Positions 23,388-36,267 of a stretch of DNA of 57,387 nt are shown piece by piece. The DNA is from Gymnopilus junonius. Taxonomy: Eukaryota; Basidiomycota; Agaricomycetes; Agaricales; Galerinaceae. Made by a program: the position numbers and the translations under genes. The notes beneath the pieces are model-generated. The model did no database searches, was not told the origin of the DNA, and saw only the letters and a program-made list of their open reading frames with translations. Numbering within the stretch: position 1 is the stretch's first letter; each line of letters starts with the position of its first letter. The DNA is taken from NCBI GenBank assembly GCA_015501075.1, contig JADNYJ010000224.1:1-57387 (forward strand), written 5' to 3'.

Positions 23388-24671
23388 TGGTGATATAATG
23401 GCTTCCAAGCGACAGCATGGCGTTGAGTTGGACGCGTTTTATGGTTTGTAGAGAAGCTAAGTATATCATGCACGTTTGAAGTTGGGCACAAGGCTGCATC
23501 CCACACTAGTCGACGAGCTCTGGTTTGCTGAGAAAAAAGGAGTAGTTGCGGTATCGGTGGAGGTGTACGCGTTGGCGACAGTGAAAGGAAAATTGTCTTT
23601 GGGGCATGTGGTCACGAATATAGTTTGTGAAAATAACATTCCGGAAGGGGAAATAATTCAAAGTCATGCTCGTTTTGTCACGCGTTACGTTCTAGGTTCC
23701 TGTCTCGCCCGCGCAACATGACTGAGCGACAGTGAGCACCCCTGCCCACTGCGTAGACCAGCAGGCGTTGAGAGCGGCGTCTGCACCATGTTCCGCCACT
23801 CATACTACGAGCTCGTTCTGGCCCCATGTTCTGATGGACGGTATTGCCAGACCCGCATGAATTTTATCTCCCAGTCACCGTCCCCGTAGTGCTCAATCAA
23901 CAATCATGCTCGCCACTGAATTTCATGTGGGTCTAAGAACGTCTCCGACTAAACCCCAACTGCTGCCCTTATACCTTCACGGGCGACAGGATGTGAGCTA
24001 TTTTCTAGTCGATTGCTTTGACATTCCGTGAGTGCCTCTGTTTTTATGCCTTTCGTGCTTCTCCCATGTTTCCAAAGAAGCGTCTGGTACCCGATAAGGG
24101 CTCAAGTTATTTAACCGATCCTCAGCTGGTCCAAATGCAATCAATACTTCAGATAGGGCCCTACTGTCATACGCTCATCTCTTTTGCTAAGCTCCACGAC
24201 TTTTGCACATATGGATCGCCAGTGTAAAATACTTGGTCTAGTCGAGAGGCGCTCACAGTAGTTGACTGTAGTGAGCTTAGCTTCTCAACACTTTTCTTTC
24301 GATAGCATTTCGCTGACTATGTTATGTAGGGCCCTACAGTTAGACTTTGAGCACTGGCCTCTCGTCGCCCATCTACATTAATACTTTCGAATCGGTCATG
24401 TGGGGGCTAAAGACAAAGGTAGATGAAGTTTAAATATACGCCATCCGCTTCCTGTGGCCTTTTTGTTGGTTAATTATCCCGAGTGCCTGAAATAGACGTC
24501 TCTGACCCTGGAGGTTCCCGTTCCAGACTCTGACCGATACCGGGTTCGATGTGGTAAGCTTTCCAATATTGTATAAGCGGATTAGTAAACTGGGTGTGCC
24601 AAGGGGAGGACAAATCAAAAGTCACTTGCTCTTCAGCCAAACCAAAACAACAGTCTTGTATACCACCCGTC
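23388..24671. other. Divergent intergenic region
   Basis: Upstream of both the sphingomyelinase-like gene (-) and the F-box gene (+), so it should hold two promoters. Two GGGCCCTA-containing patches (24155 and 24330) with short similar inverted flanks may be a decayed MITE; too weak to call. No gene found. Confidence 0.4.
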
Positions 24672-25995
24672 ATGTCTGTATGTCCTCCTTTTCCTCAAGA
24701 GCTGATTGACGCAGTTATAGGGCAGCTTTCTGAGAGATGTGACAGGCGTACTTTTGCATCTTGCGCTCTTGTGTCAAAATCTTTCAGCGTACCAGCGCGG
24801 CGTCGCTTATTCTGTATTGTTGAGCTAGCGTCGGTGCATAGGCTGAAAATGATGGCCGACTTCCTCTCTAACGATATGTCCGACTTGGTACACCATATTC
24901 ATAACTTCCAGGTTGAAGTTTCCGTCGATGAAATGTTGGACATTGATTCAGGCCTTGATCGCGTATTGGAAGCTATTAGCACTCGTGCTTCCAATTTGAT
25001 CACCTTTTCCTTGGAGGAACATGGCTGAACATGCTCTCTTGGACCTCCATTCCATTAAACACTGCGTGGCGGTTAGTCGAGATACTCGCGTCGGAGCGCA
25101 TCAACAGATTCCGTTTGACGTATTTGACGCGCCTCCCATATACTCTCATTACAAGTCGTCGATCAATCCAATTTCTTGAAGCAACTCATATCTCGTTTTC
25201 TACGAATTCAAGACCGTCTCCTGACATGCACGCGCTTACTCAGATACATCACCTCGATGTATTCCCGAATCTCAGCGACTTCAACCTTTCCATCGGTTCT
25301 GCCATTTCCGTCATGGAAAGACTGGATACTTATCTAGGATGTCCGGATGACATCTCAGCTTTCCTTGAAATGGTTCAACGCATGCCAGGCTCCCTTTCAT
25401 CCGTTTCTTTGTGCGTTAATTTGCATTTTAATTTTGACTCGCGGGGTAGAACTATTAACCACGGGCGCCTTTATCTAGACTTCTAAACGATTACGACACC
25501 TTCCTGGAGAATGCGCTCACCAACGCAAAGCAACTATTTCCTCTCCTCTCCGTCCGAGAAGTCACCTTCGTGTGTGGACCTGCGGCTTTTATGGCCCTTC
25601 CTGCATTATCCCCCATCGTCTATTTCCTACAGCGCGTAATAAACCCAACGCCAGTCGAGATGATCACGATTCGATTCGTCATCGCATTGGAAGAAGAACT
25701 GTTGGCCGTGTTTCTACCTTCTCAAGACGAGGGCCTGTCGTATTTAGGTCGAAACATCCTCCTCGACTCGTTTCCTTCCCTCCGACGAATTGATTTCGAA
25801 CTTTTCATCAGCATTCAAACAGAAGAAGATTCGCAGCGCACGAGGAGCGCCACTGAAGAAACAGAGGCATGCTTCGAATCTAATATAATGTCCCTCTTCA
25901 TTCCTCACGACTGCTGCGCCGCAAGTGACATTGCTCGCGTCACCGAACGAGTGGAAGTCACAGTTAAGATCATAAAGTGCCAAAGGCGTAGATAA
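24672..25995 (+). CDS. F-box protein, FPQEL family member
   Basis: F-box protein of the subfamily that starts FPQELIDAVIGQL and continues ALVSKSFSVPARRRLFCIVEL (residues 4-55); predicted SCF substrate receptor. Exon 1 carries LRR-like segments (ASNLITFSLEEHG, LTYLTRLPYTLI, FPNLSDFNLSIG). A splice at about 25411 (GTGCGT..CTAG, ending near 25483) joins to LLNDYDTFLENALTNAK and the C-terminal LLDSFPSLRRIDFELFISI.. ending at 25995. The C-terminus matches the paralogues at 40254-41673 and 43086-44510. One frame break lies at 25024-25026 (GGCTGAAC), where a second C would remove the TGA. No other damage. Confidence 0.75.
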
Positions 25996-26362
25996 TTCGT
26001 TTTCGCTACCCCTGTTCGAGGTATGTCATACTCTCATGTCTACTCCCTTTTGCTGAGAATTCAATTCACAGAGCATGCCTAGTCGGCATTTGGCTTGCAA
26101 GGATTTGCCCTGGGTGTATAGCAGTTAAAGTTGTTATAACTCGAGTATACTGCTGATGACGTATGCAAGCCTCTTTAAGAAGAGAAGATGAGTTCTCTTA
26201 AATCAGCGAAGCAGCGCTGATAGCAACGGGAACAACTGTGTGAAAAGTTGAACTAATTATAATTAGTGACTACAGTTTACTGTACTGCCTTTGAACGATA
26301 TCCATATCTCCCTCTAACCACTTCTCTCATCAGGACAGGATCAGGATCAGGCCTCCGACTCT
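25996..26362. other. Intergenic
   Basis: Contains an acceptor-like CTCATCAG near 26330 that may end a 5' UTR intron of the next gene. Nothing else seen. Confidence 0.4.
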
Positions 26363-28762
26363 ATGCAAGAAGATGGTAATAATGACGATTGGACCACCCC
26401 ACATGTGAGTGCGTGAAGGTTCAAACTTGGGGATGATATGTACAACAAACTGATCAGATGGGTTACCGTGGTCCATCCACCATTTGTCATTAGCCAATGC
26501 CTTGGAAATGTGGCGAATCGTACAAATATCCTATCCCAAAGCCAACAGGGAATCCTTGGGAGATTATTCTCGAGCCGTATCTCGAGGAAGATAAAGTGAA
26601 ATGTGACGCTGGAAGGAAGAAGTCCAAACATTGCTGATTTTCGTACGTACCCACGCGTTTTCTGAAAAATTTGCTTCTCAGTTCTGAGCTTTGATCCTTG
26701 CTGATAGGCAGGTCTGTTCTCCGCAGTAGTTACGGCCTTTGTGGTTCAATCATATCCGACGCTGCAGGCGGACCCAAACCTTGCCCTTCTTAGCCAGATC
26801 GCCAATTCTATTCAAATTCTCAATATAGCTTCTTCAAACACTTCCCAGTCGACGACTCAGGTTGGACCCTCACTCTTGGTTCCTAACGCGTCATCTACGC
26901 GTATAAACATGTCTGGTTCCTCAGCCTCATCCTCAGTCTGACACCGTCCTGTTTGGAATCGTCGCTCTGCAATGGATAAGGGAGCATCAACGTTATGCTC
27001 AATCCGTTGATTCGAAGAAGGCATTGGCCATGTTCCGAATGCGCGCAGAAGCGTTGGAGGCTTGGTATGTGCCACAGATTTTTACGGGCCTACCCGTGCT
27101 TCTGCAAGCCTCCCTCGTGCTCTTTTTTGTCGGGATCGTCGACTTTCTCTTCGCTTTAAATCAAACAGTTGCGATCCCAGTGACTGTTTTGGTCGCTTTG
27201 ACTCTCATTTCAACAATGGTCACCACAGTCCTGCCGACATTCCAATTGTTCTCCCTCACCTTTTTTACACCATCTTCGAACAGCGATGTCCCTACCCAAT
27301 GTCCTTACAAATCTCCCCAATCGTGGGCTTTTCTTCAGCTATCAAAGTGGATATACAGAAATGGCTATGCGGTGTACTCATTTTTTCGTTCCCATCCTTC
27401 AGAGTGGGCGATATCCCAAGTCCCTCTTCAATTTTTCTTTGAGATTGGTGCGAAGGGCTGGATTGGCTTCGACTCTCATTGGTTAGGTATTCGAGATGCG
27501 TCTTTCCAATTTATCGAAGGCTTCTTCACATCTTCTTTCGAATCGACCCATCCCAGAAGACCGAGATATGACGAGACGATGATGCTCTCCGAAACGATCG
27601 AGGACTACTCCAACGACGACCAACTTGTCTGTGCTGCCTACCATTGCTTTCATGATATATCGCGCCACACGTTATACCTGGATTATAATGGAGATGATGG
27701 GAGTCGACCCCCGCAGTTCAGGATCCGGAACGAGCTCCTCCGACGATATTTTCGCTCAAAGCGTGGAGGCGTTTCCGACGACCCTATATCTGCTATGTTA
27801 AAGGAGCCTAGTTCCGCATTGCTAGACGAGGAGAACATGGCCTTATTTATCTGGATGTTAGGTTCTCGAGCAGAGTCCAGTCGGTTCCGCGTACATCTCT
27901 TTGAATTACAGTCACGGATGCTTGCCCATTTATATGCAGAAATACCTCAAGAACCACTCGTAGTACCTGTGCAAACAAAGCCGATATGGGTGTCCAGGAT
28001 ATGCGAGCAATATAAGATTTTCGAACTAGAATCTCGATTTGCCGACATTTCTCCTCGTATAGCACGAGACATAACACATGGCGAGTTCTTTTTACATTAA
28101 TAAGGTAAAGCCTCTCTGAACTAACATACTCAGAGCTAGTTGAGCAGTATTTTATGATATTCCATGCATTCGTTAAAACAGCAATCAATACTATGGACGA
28201 AGAGATAATGACGAGCGCACACGGTCAGGAGAAGATGCTGCTGGAATTCTTAAGGGTGCCATCCTACCTTCTAAGCTACGCATCTAGCTCCTCGACGAAT
28301 ACCAGAGGGCCTCTGGTATTCCAGTCGAGCCTTGGCCTAATAGTATCCTCCCTAAAAAACTCCCTTAAAGTCGGGGCACAAAGGAACTTTCTCTTCTTAT
28401 GCACCTGTCTTATTGTCAGGGATTTCCTCAGTTTGGAGCCCAATTTCGACTCGGCAAACGCATACTTGACTATCTCCCTCATCAAAGTACTCCTCCAGTA
28501 CGAACTCCAGCTCGATAAAGGGCGCTTTCTCTACCATTTTGAGCCTCTCGTCCCTTGGAGTATCCATTCTTTCTTCGATTCGGAACGACGGAGTTATGTT
28601 TTTGTGCCAATTCATCGGATGCCTCTATGGGTCCGAGACGCTTTGACCCCTTTTAATTACCGTGAAGCGAAACTTCCCACTATATCTATTCAAGGAGCCC
28701 TTGATTCATTACAAGATACGGAGCCAATACAAAATGTAGTGAATGTATCGAAAATGACATGA
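26363..28762 (+). CDS. DUF6535 membrane protein, damaged
   Basis: Agaricomycete DUF6535 protein of unknown function, with N-terminal membrane segments and a long helical C-terminal region. Landmarks are NPWEIILEPYLEEDKVK.., LLIFAGLFSAVVTAFVVQSYP, FGIVALQWIREHQRYAQSV, then AEALEAWYVPQIFTGLPVLL and two further helices (LVLFFVGIVDFLFAL, VAIPVTVLVALTLIS). The ORF 27024-28100 holds most of the C-terminal region. A splice at about 28106 leads to 28154-28762. Damage: an in-frame TAG at 26491-26493, missing bases near 26610 (GCTGG), 26911 (ATGTCTGG) and 26928, and a stop just before the splice at about 28098. Nonsense plus shifts make a pseudogene possible. Several breaks are again single bases beside runs. 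The family is clear. Confidence 0.7.
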
Positions 28763-29429
28763 TTTTGAACTGTACCCAAAGCCGCTGACGCAAAGGGATG
28801 TCGCAAGCCAGTGAAGCGGATCAATTTGCCATTTGTTTACGACACTCCGGCTGCGAAAATTTGATTTGAATTTTGAACCCAACATCTATGATCTTCCTAT
28901 TCACTTATCATGAAGACGTGCTATTTAACTCTTTCAGGATCACCCGCTGGTTAAATAAACGACCCCTCTGCAATCTCTCCGATGGAATGCGTACGTTTCA
29001 CGTAAGTATTAGTACTTTGCTTCCTGCTTATTTTGGATCAGCGAACGTTCGTGGAGTCAGCAGGCCTGGATGGAAGTCGGCGGTGGCCAATGCTGAACGG
29101 CGTCATTTTAAATGTATGATGCCTTGAACTATTTGAATTACCAACTACTACAAATCGACAAACGGTGTGTAAATCTAAACTCAAACTACGTTCAGTTGCA
29201 GGTAAGTATTGGGCTTATAAGCTCATACGCAATTTCACTCCTTCTTGAAACTCGCGTGGTTGCAGAAATCTAATTTTCAAGCGGAACGTGCGAGTAACTG
29301 CGATATGTTTCAGTACCTCCATCATATGCTTCTGGTCTGGACATACGAACTCTTTCTATTTAATAAATGTATTCGGGCGGGAAAGTTCTCACTACCCTAC
29401 TCTAATCTCTTATTGACCCCATTGTACAG
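28763..29429. other. Intergenic
   Basis: No gene or repeat supported; presumed promoter of the phosphate transporter on its right side. Confidence 0.4.
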
Positions 29430-31947
29430 ATGACCCAGGAACTTGGCCGAGCTTCAGCAGAACTTATACCGTCCGCTCAACGCCATTCAGAACTGGACAA
29501 CTTTGACAGTGATGAGGGCCGACCGGCGTTCTGCTTGACTATCCCTGAAATCAAGTTATTATCCATTGCCGGAGTACGTTTTATGCACACATTTCTTTGA
29601 ACCTCTGAACGCTGAGGATCTCGACTGGACAGGTTGGATTCTTCTTAGATGGTGAGCATGCTGATTAGTGGTCCTTGATCTGATTGACTCAGGATTATAG
29701 CATACGATTTATTTATCATCAACGTCGCTTACTATCTAACTTGTACAATCGAAGTGCTAATGAATTTTCTCTATTTAGCCTGTAACGACGATGCTTCAGT
29801 ACCGCCTCTATGGCGGAGGCCACCTCCCAGCCAACTTGGAAGGATTCATTAAAGCCAGTGCAAATATCGGCAGTGTGATAGGTCAATTCTTGTTCGGTAC
29901 GCCATTTAGCAAGCTATTGCTTCGTTACGTCTCTCTACGCTGGTCTCATCCGACATCGTTTCAGGTTACTGTGCTGATTCCATTGGTCGAAAGGCCGTCT
30001 GTACGTCTTCTTGCTTTCTTTACATTCTGCCATCTTATTTTTCTGGTGAAAGACGGCAAAGAGCTTATGCTTATTATCGTGGCTACTATTTTATGCATCA
30101 CCACCCCCACCGGTTCATTAAGCCCGAATTCTTGCCTCATCTATCTCGCCGTTTTTCGTATTGTTCTTGGTGTAGGCGTCGGGGGCGACTACCCAATGTC
30201 GGCTTCTGTCACTTCAGATCGATCAAACATCCGCAAGAGGGGAACTATGCTTGCCTATATTTTCTCCAATCAGGGTTGGGGCAGTTTAGTGGAAGCTTGG
30301 TGACGATTATGTGATGCTGGTGTATAAGCATGTCATGAACGATAAGGGAGAGACGAGCAAGATAGACGGAGGTACGTACCTGGGCCACTTTCTACATTCC
30401 ATCTTACTTATTGACTCTTGGGCCAGTATGGCGCATTGTAGTTGGCCTATCCCTTATCCCGGCTTTTGGCACGCTCTATCAACGACTAACCTTACCTGAA
30501 TCCAAACGTTATGTTACCTCGCAACAACTGAAGCAACGCGATGCCGAAAGTTTAAACGAGACCGACGAGGTCAAAAAGAAGCCAGCCACTGCAGCAGTCG
30601 CTGAGGAGGTCGCATCTGAAGAAAATTCCCCGCAAGGTGTCTCTGCCCAAAGGTTCCGCCAGAAGCACCAGTAAAACGTAGCGCATATTTTAAAGGTTTG
30701 ATTGGATTATCATGTCTAAAATTGATTCTTATTATGGGTCTCTCGACCCTTTTCATTTGCTTTATAGAGTTCCTGATCTATTTCTCTGAATGGCGCCATG
30801 CCAAAATTTTGTTGGGCACTTGCTCCTGTTGGTTCCTGGTCGACATTGCGTAAGAGTTTTCTTTCCCTTTTCTTTTCGTTTCATTCCTCTGTTGCTTTAA
30901 CTGACGTACTATATTTCCAGATTTTATGGAATCAATTTAAATCAAAATGTGGTTCTCCAGCAAATTGGTTTTGACGGCTCAACGGGTACGCCATGGACTC
31001 GAATTTTCAAAATATCAACAGGGGGTATTATCATTACTGCTCTTGGTTTCGTACCTGGTAAGATACTATCATTGCTTCAGCCAGTCAAACTCATGCGCTT
31101 AATTATTCATAGGTTACTTTACTTCGATTCTAACAATTGAGATCCTTGGACGCAAGTTCATTCAAATTCAGGGGTTTTTGTTCGAGGCACTTTTCCGTAC
31201 GTCTTCATTATAATTAAGTTGGTAGATAACGCAAGTTATCTTTGCGAGGCAGTTGGAATCCTTGCCGGATCTTTCCACACACTCAGCAAACCAGCATTCA
31301 TTGTGTGTTTTTCCCTCTTGCAATTCTTTTTCAATTTCGGGGCCAACATGTAAGTTAGGTCACATACTAAGCGGAAATACATCTGAACACTCGTGTTATA
31401 TACTATAGGACGACCTACGTAAGTGTGCTGATCTTTAGAACGATCTGGCAGGCGACTAAATACTTTATTACTGGTTTCATGAAGTGTTATCCCGCTGAAG
31501 GTTAGTATTCAATACATGCAAATTCAGGAAGTATCCTTTTTCTGATAAATTGAACCCTAGTGTTCCCAACGCGGTTCCGAGCAGCGGCCCACGGTCTCTC
31601 CGCTGCATCTGGAAAAGCAGGCGCAATCATCTCCGCTCTGATATTTAACACTCTCAGTGAGCGTATAGGAACTCCTTCGGTACTGTGGAGTACGTTTTCC
31701 TTTTCCAAGGGTATTATTTTCTGCAAGAGGCATTCATATGTTTCCAGTCTTTTTCGGATGTTGCGTTGCGGGCGCAGGTATTTTTGGTATTCTTTCCCAT
31801 TCTTTGTCAACACCTGACCATTCTGCTCTTCATGAAGTCGTCACTCTCATTCTGCCAGAGGTTAAAGGGCGCGACCCTGACTTAGTGTTGGCGGAAGAGG
31901 TTCGCGAAAGGAAGGAGGCAAAATTGCACAAGATCGAGAAGCATTGA
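29430..31947 (+). CDS. PHO84: High-affinity phosphate:H+ symporter, PHO84 type
   Basis: Major-facilitator plasma-membrane transporter importing inorganic phosphate with protons. Exon 1 is 29430-29573. Signature blocks follow: [138 protein letters not shown], then [38 protein letters not shown] and [19 protein letters not shown]. It ends at 31947. The conserved TTYCYPAE block is split over microexons 31409-31418 (10 nt) and 31485-31500 (16 nt). The central loop is Lys/Glu rich. Single bases appear missing at GG 30291-30292, near 30310 and at GG 30652-30653. Everything else joins in phase. Such genes are usually induced by phosphate starvation; I found no clear Pho4-type site. Confidence 0.9.
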
Positions 31948-32252
31948 GAGGTCGTTGTTAATGTGTATCACTCGACAGCGCGGTCTGGGGATACGTAAAA
32001 AGGGATGCTAAAACTTCTGCCATGTACTAATTAAAATGTTGACGGTAAGACATACGTTACTTACTTGGAATACGTTCTCGATTCAACGTCGTATCGTTGC
32101 TGGGTAGCAAGGGCCAAATGACGAACGTGCATACTGGATCTAAATATAACTTAATCAAGGGTGGGATGTACCTGATTCGTGGCAGTGTTCCGACAGGAAT
32201 CATGTAGTTCAGCGCTCTAGCTGAGGCTTGTTCTCCACTATACACCTTGTTA
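31948..32252. other. Intergenic
   Basis: 3' flank of the transporter and short promoter of the HSPA12-like gene; nothing specific seen. Confidence 0.4.
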
Positions 32253-34744
32253 ATGTCTTCTCTTCCGCCTTATCAAGGGCGCAAACGAAAGCTCGTCCTT
32301 GCTTTCGATGTCGGTACAACTTACAGCGGGATTTCCTATGTGTAAGTGACCAACTCGTGTGCCATAACTGGCGTTACTGAAGGCTGATTGTATTCCTCAC
32401 CAGCATCCTCGACCCAGGCCAAGTTCCGGAAATTAAGGGTGTAACAAAGTTCGATCTATGACCTAATGAGACCACAGTGATTCAAAGGCCTCCAATTCCA
32501 CAGGTTTCCAGCTCACGAGCATGTCAGCGGCGCCTCCAAAATTCCAACCATCATGTATTACGATAGGACCGGCAAAGTTCGTGCCGTAGGAGCTGAAGCT
32601 ACAATCGACGGGATATATGAGACAGCTGAAGAGGAGCAGTGGATCAAGGCAGAGTGGTAAGCCGTTGCTTAGTGTTTACATGAATACTTCATATTCGAAT
32701 TTGATATAGGTGGAAGTTACACCTCAGATCCAAGTACGGATCGGGAAGGAATCTATCCAGCGCCATTCCTGCACTGCCATTAAATAAAACCATTGTAGAA
32801 GTCTTCTCAGATTTTTGAAGTATCTCCTGGAATGCTCGTCGTCGTACATCAAGAGTACATACCCTAATGGTGATGATCTTTGGAAGTCAGTTATGGGAGA
32901 TATCGAATTTGTTCTATCGCACCCTAATGGCTGGGAGGGCACCGAACAAACGCAGATGCGAAGGGCCGCAGTGGTAGCTGGCTTATTCCCGACAACGCTG
33001 CAGGTCATGCTCGGCTCTCATTCGTCACGGAAGGAGAAGCTAGCCTTCATTTCGCTATTTATAATGGCTTGCCAAAAGGCGTTCTACAGGTGGGCCTTGC
33101 TCTCTCATTTAACCAGGCCTCTATAACATATATTAATCAGAACGGTGAAGGCGTCGTCATTGTCGATGCTGGAGGGGGAACTGTCGATATCGGCTCATAC
33201 AGGAAAAGTCAGCAAGGTCCGAAAGGTGCATTCGAGGAGATCGCACCACCTCAATGTCCGTCTTCCATCCCATTCTCCCCCTCTTCTATTCCTGACGTAT
33301 GATATAGCTTACTTTCACGGATCAGTCTTTGTCAGCGTCCATGCTGAAGCCTTCCTCGAGAGTAAGTACGATCTTAATGCTGAGCTGACGCATGCTTGAA
33401 TTCTCTCTAATTCCCTCTCAGATTTCTTGTCTGACTCCCCTTTCTCTGAAGACCTTGATCATATCGTTAAATCCTTTGACAAGACGACCAAGTTACGGTT
33501 TAAAAGTATGGAGGAGACCCAGTTTATCAAGTTCGGATCTACAAGAGACAACGACGCGGCTCATAACATCAAGTTTGGACAACTTAAACTTCCCGGGTAA
33601 TTCACCGTTTGCCTTCTGCTTTGCATTGTTTTGTGACAGCTGACGCCATTTAGGTCTGATGTCGCTCAATTCTTCCAACCGTCAATTGACTGTATCGTTA
33701 ATGCAGTGCTGGATCAGAGAAAGATTGCCCAGAAATCCATTTCTGTAGGTATCGTCCACTCTCTTCAGAGCGACTGGAGTGCCAATTAGCCATAACCCCA
33801 GCACGTCATTTTAGTCGGCGGTTTCGCGCAAAGCCCTTGGCTATATGCAAAGGTTCAAAGCGCATTAGAACCTGAAGGAATTGCTACCTTCGTCCAGAAG
33901 GACACGTGTCAGTCTATATATTCTCTCGTTCTTGCGCTCTCTTAAACTTTTGTCTATTAGAAATAAGGCCGTATCTCACGGCACTATTTCGTTCTATCTC
34001 GACCATTCCGTCCAATCCAGGGTGTCTAAATTTACTTATGGAACGATGCTGGAAGTACCATTCAATCCGAATGACCCTGATCATCAGCGCGATGGATAAA
34101 GTGTACACCACGCCAGCTGGAGAAAGCGTGTACCGCGCGGATTTGATGTGATATTGCCCAAGGTCGGTGGCGTCCCCTCTATTGGATGATTCGAAACTTA
34201 TAGTTTCACTTTTCAGGGGACCCAGGTCTCTGAAAATAACGAGTTCAAGAAGACCTACACTTGGATATCGGATTCCAAGCAAGCTTTCAAGTTCATGGAT
34301 TCCATCTGGTGCTATCGAGGGAACCTTGCTAATCCGAAGTGGAAAGACGAGGACACCGGTCCTTATTTTCCTCTGATTTCTTCGTCGATATACTGATCAT
34401 CCCATTTTTACTACAGATAATTATTCAAAGGTCTGCTATATTGAAGTTGACCTATCGCATGTCAAGTTGGAAAAGCAACGTAATAGCGAGAAGAAGAAGT
34501 TCTATACTGTTCAGTATTCCATTGTGTTATTATTTGGAATGACGGAGTTGAAGGCGCAGATCGCTTGGACGGAGAAGGTAAGTTGGATCGAAATTCGTTT
34601 TCCTGCTTTCCAACTAATTCATGTTCGTAGGGTATAGAAAAGCGGTGCGTGTAACTAAGATTAAAAGGGAGAATATGCTCTGAGCGCCTTTCGTTCAGGA
34701 GTCCGGCAAAGATCATATACGATCCGGACACGAAAGAGGTCTAA
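32253..34744 (+). CDS. HSPA12-like Hsp70-family ATPase
   Basis: Divergent Hsp70 of the HSPA12 type, an actin-fold ATPase expanded in Agaricomycetes; substrate unknown. The three nucleotide-binding signatures are present: LAFDVGTTYSGISYV (phosphate 1), VVIVDAGGGTVDIGSY (phosphate 2) and HVILVGGFAQSPWLYAKV (adenosine). Other blocks are FPAHEHVSGASKIPTIMYYD, WEGTEQTQMRRAAVVAGL and SFYLDHSVQSRVSKFTYG. It has about a dozen exons, including a 14-nt one coding GIEK near 34632. It ends SPAKIIYDPDTKEV, stop 34742-34744. The canonical Hsp70 substrate domain and EEVD tail are absent, as usual here. Frame breaks: the T run at 32812-32816, near 32983-32987, and two offsetting shifts between about 34085 and 34140. 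All are repaired by single bases. Confidence 0.82.
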
Positions 34745-36267
34745 CCGCTTCCGTGTATATCATTCTCCCTTTCTCGGGTCGAATGACTACCCACTCTTGC
34801 ATTGTTGGGAGATTCGTTTTACTTAAATACCATGTTGTAGTTCATGTATACCTCTGTACTTGATTTCGAATGGCAAAGATTTGCTATTTATTTCTGATGC
34901 AACATTGACTAGTGCAACATGTACGGCGTTCTTTAACCAGATCTCCATTACTCTTGAATTCAAGAAACGGAAGCCTCCAAGGTTACTCAGGTAAAGTATT
35001 ACAAAGATGCGTACCACAAAGGTCGCGTTTGACACTGATGTGACAAACCTGCCACTGCATATGATAGTGAAAATATATACAGATCCGTCACTAGCCTAGA
35101 TAGTGGATCAAATTCCAAGGAGGTTCAGCGGGCGTTCATCTGGCGCTTCAGCCTTGAACAAATCACCTGTTTCCGATGGGGACACACGTGATCGAAACGC
35201 GTCGCGCGATGGAATCAAGTCACCAGCTCCTTGCAAAAGATTTGACAAGTCGGAATACGTCCAGTTGGCGGCAGACACGAACAAATACGCCGAGAAATCT
35301 CACGTTGTGGTAATAACCAGCGTTATACAAAGGGCGCCGTGGAAAGGCCCTGAAATGGGCCATTCACAATGACAGTATTAATTCGTTTAAACTCGTCGAT
35401 GCAGGCAGCGCACTTCTGTGTTCTTCCACCATAGCTATGGATCCTTAGGATGAGATTACTTGCTTACAGCCTGGTCCTCTTCTCCCATTTCCGACCTTAT
35501 CTTCTACTCAAATTAACTTATCGCGCACAGCAAGATCCACCGAAATACCAGTTACCAAACGCTTCCACCGCTTCTTCGGCTTCTAGGCTCACACGGTGGC
35601 AGCTCGCTGCAAATCCGCCCTTCTTGCTCGACTAGAAGGGTGGCAGGCGTGGGGTCACATAAATGGGTGGACCCGTCACGATGTGCCATGCCCATGAAGT
35701 AGCTCCGGTCGCATGGATCCTACCCAGGCTGTTTCGTTACTATGGCGAATTTGCCCTTCTCTAGACTCTGAGCTTCGACGCGACGACGCCTTAGGTACGC
35801 CTCCTTCAAGTTACTTTCTGCAAAGTTTACTGAATCTGAAGACAGAGGGGAGCGACGCATTATAATTAACAGCTGTGCAGATATTGTGGAGGGTGATTTG
35901 GGGTTTATCAACTTGGATACGATGGATATTCTCCCTGTGTAAGTACTACAAACAACGTAAACGTTGGTATTTCATGTGACCAGATCAAAATTGGAAGTCG
36001 TCTATTAGTCTATTAGTATTAGTATTAGTATTTGCCCATCGTTGCTTTTCATCACCGTCCAATCCTGCAGACTCGCCCATCTCTGAGCAACGGAATATTT
36101 TTTGGGCTCAATTCGACATTGCATCCACATGGATCTGCTTTCACTGACTGCGTTCAGTATGCAAACTGAAATTGGGGTGAAAGTTGTAGGCGAACGGCTC
36201 TATCAGTTCATTTCCACCCGAAATTTTTTCACTCATTTTCAAGGAGCTCCACGTTAACCAGCTCGCG
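34745..36267. other. Intergenic, no supported gene
   Basis: About 1.5 kb. The ORF at 35103-35372 has no recognisable domain and lacks splice-consistent extensions. A short TATTAG-type microsatellite lies near 36007-36032. Confidence 0.4.

Noticed and set aside
24150..24345. Two GGGCCCTA patches with weakly inverted flanks, MITE-like
   Set aside because: Similarity is limited to about a dozen bases and no target duplication is visible.
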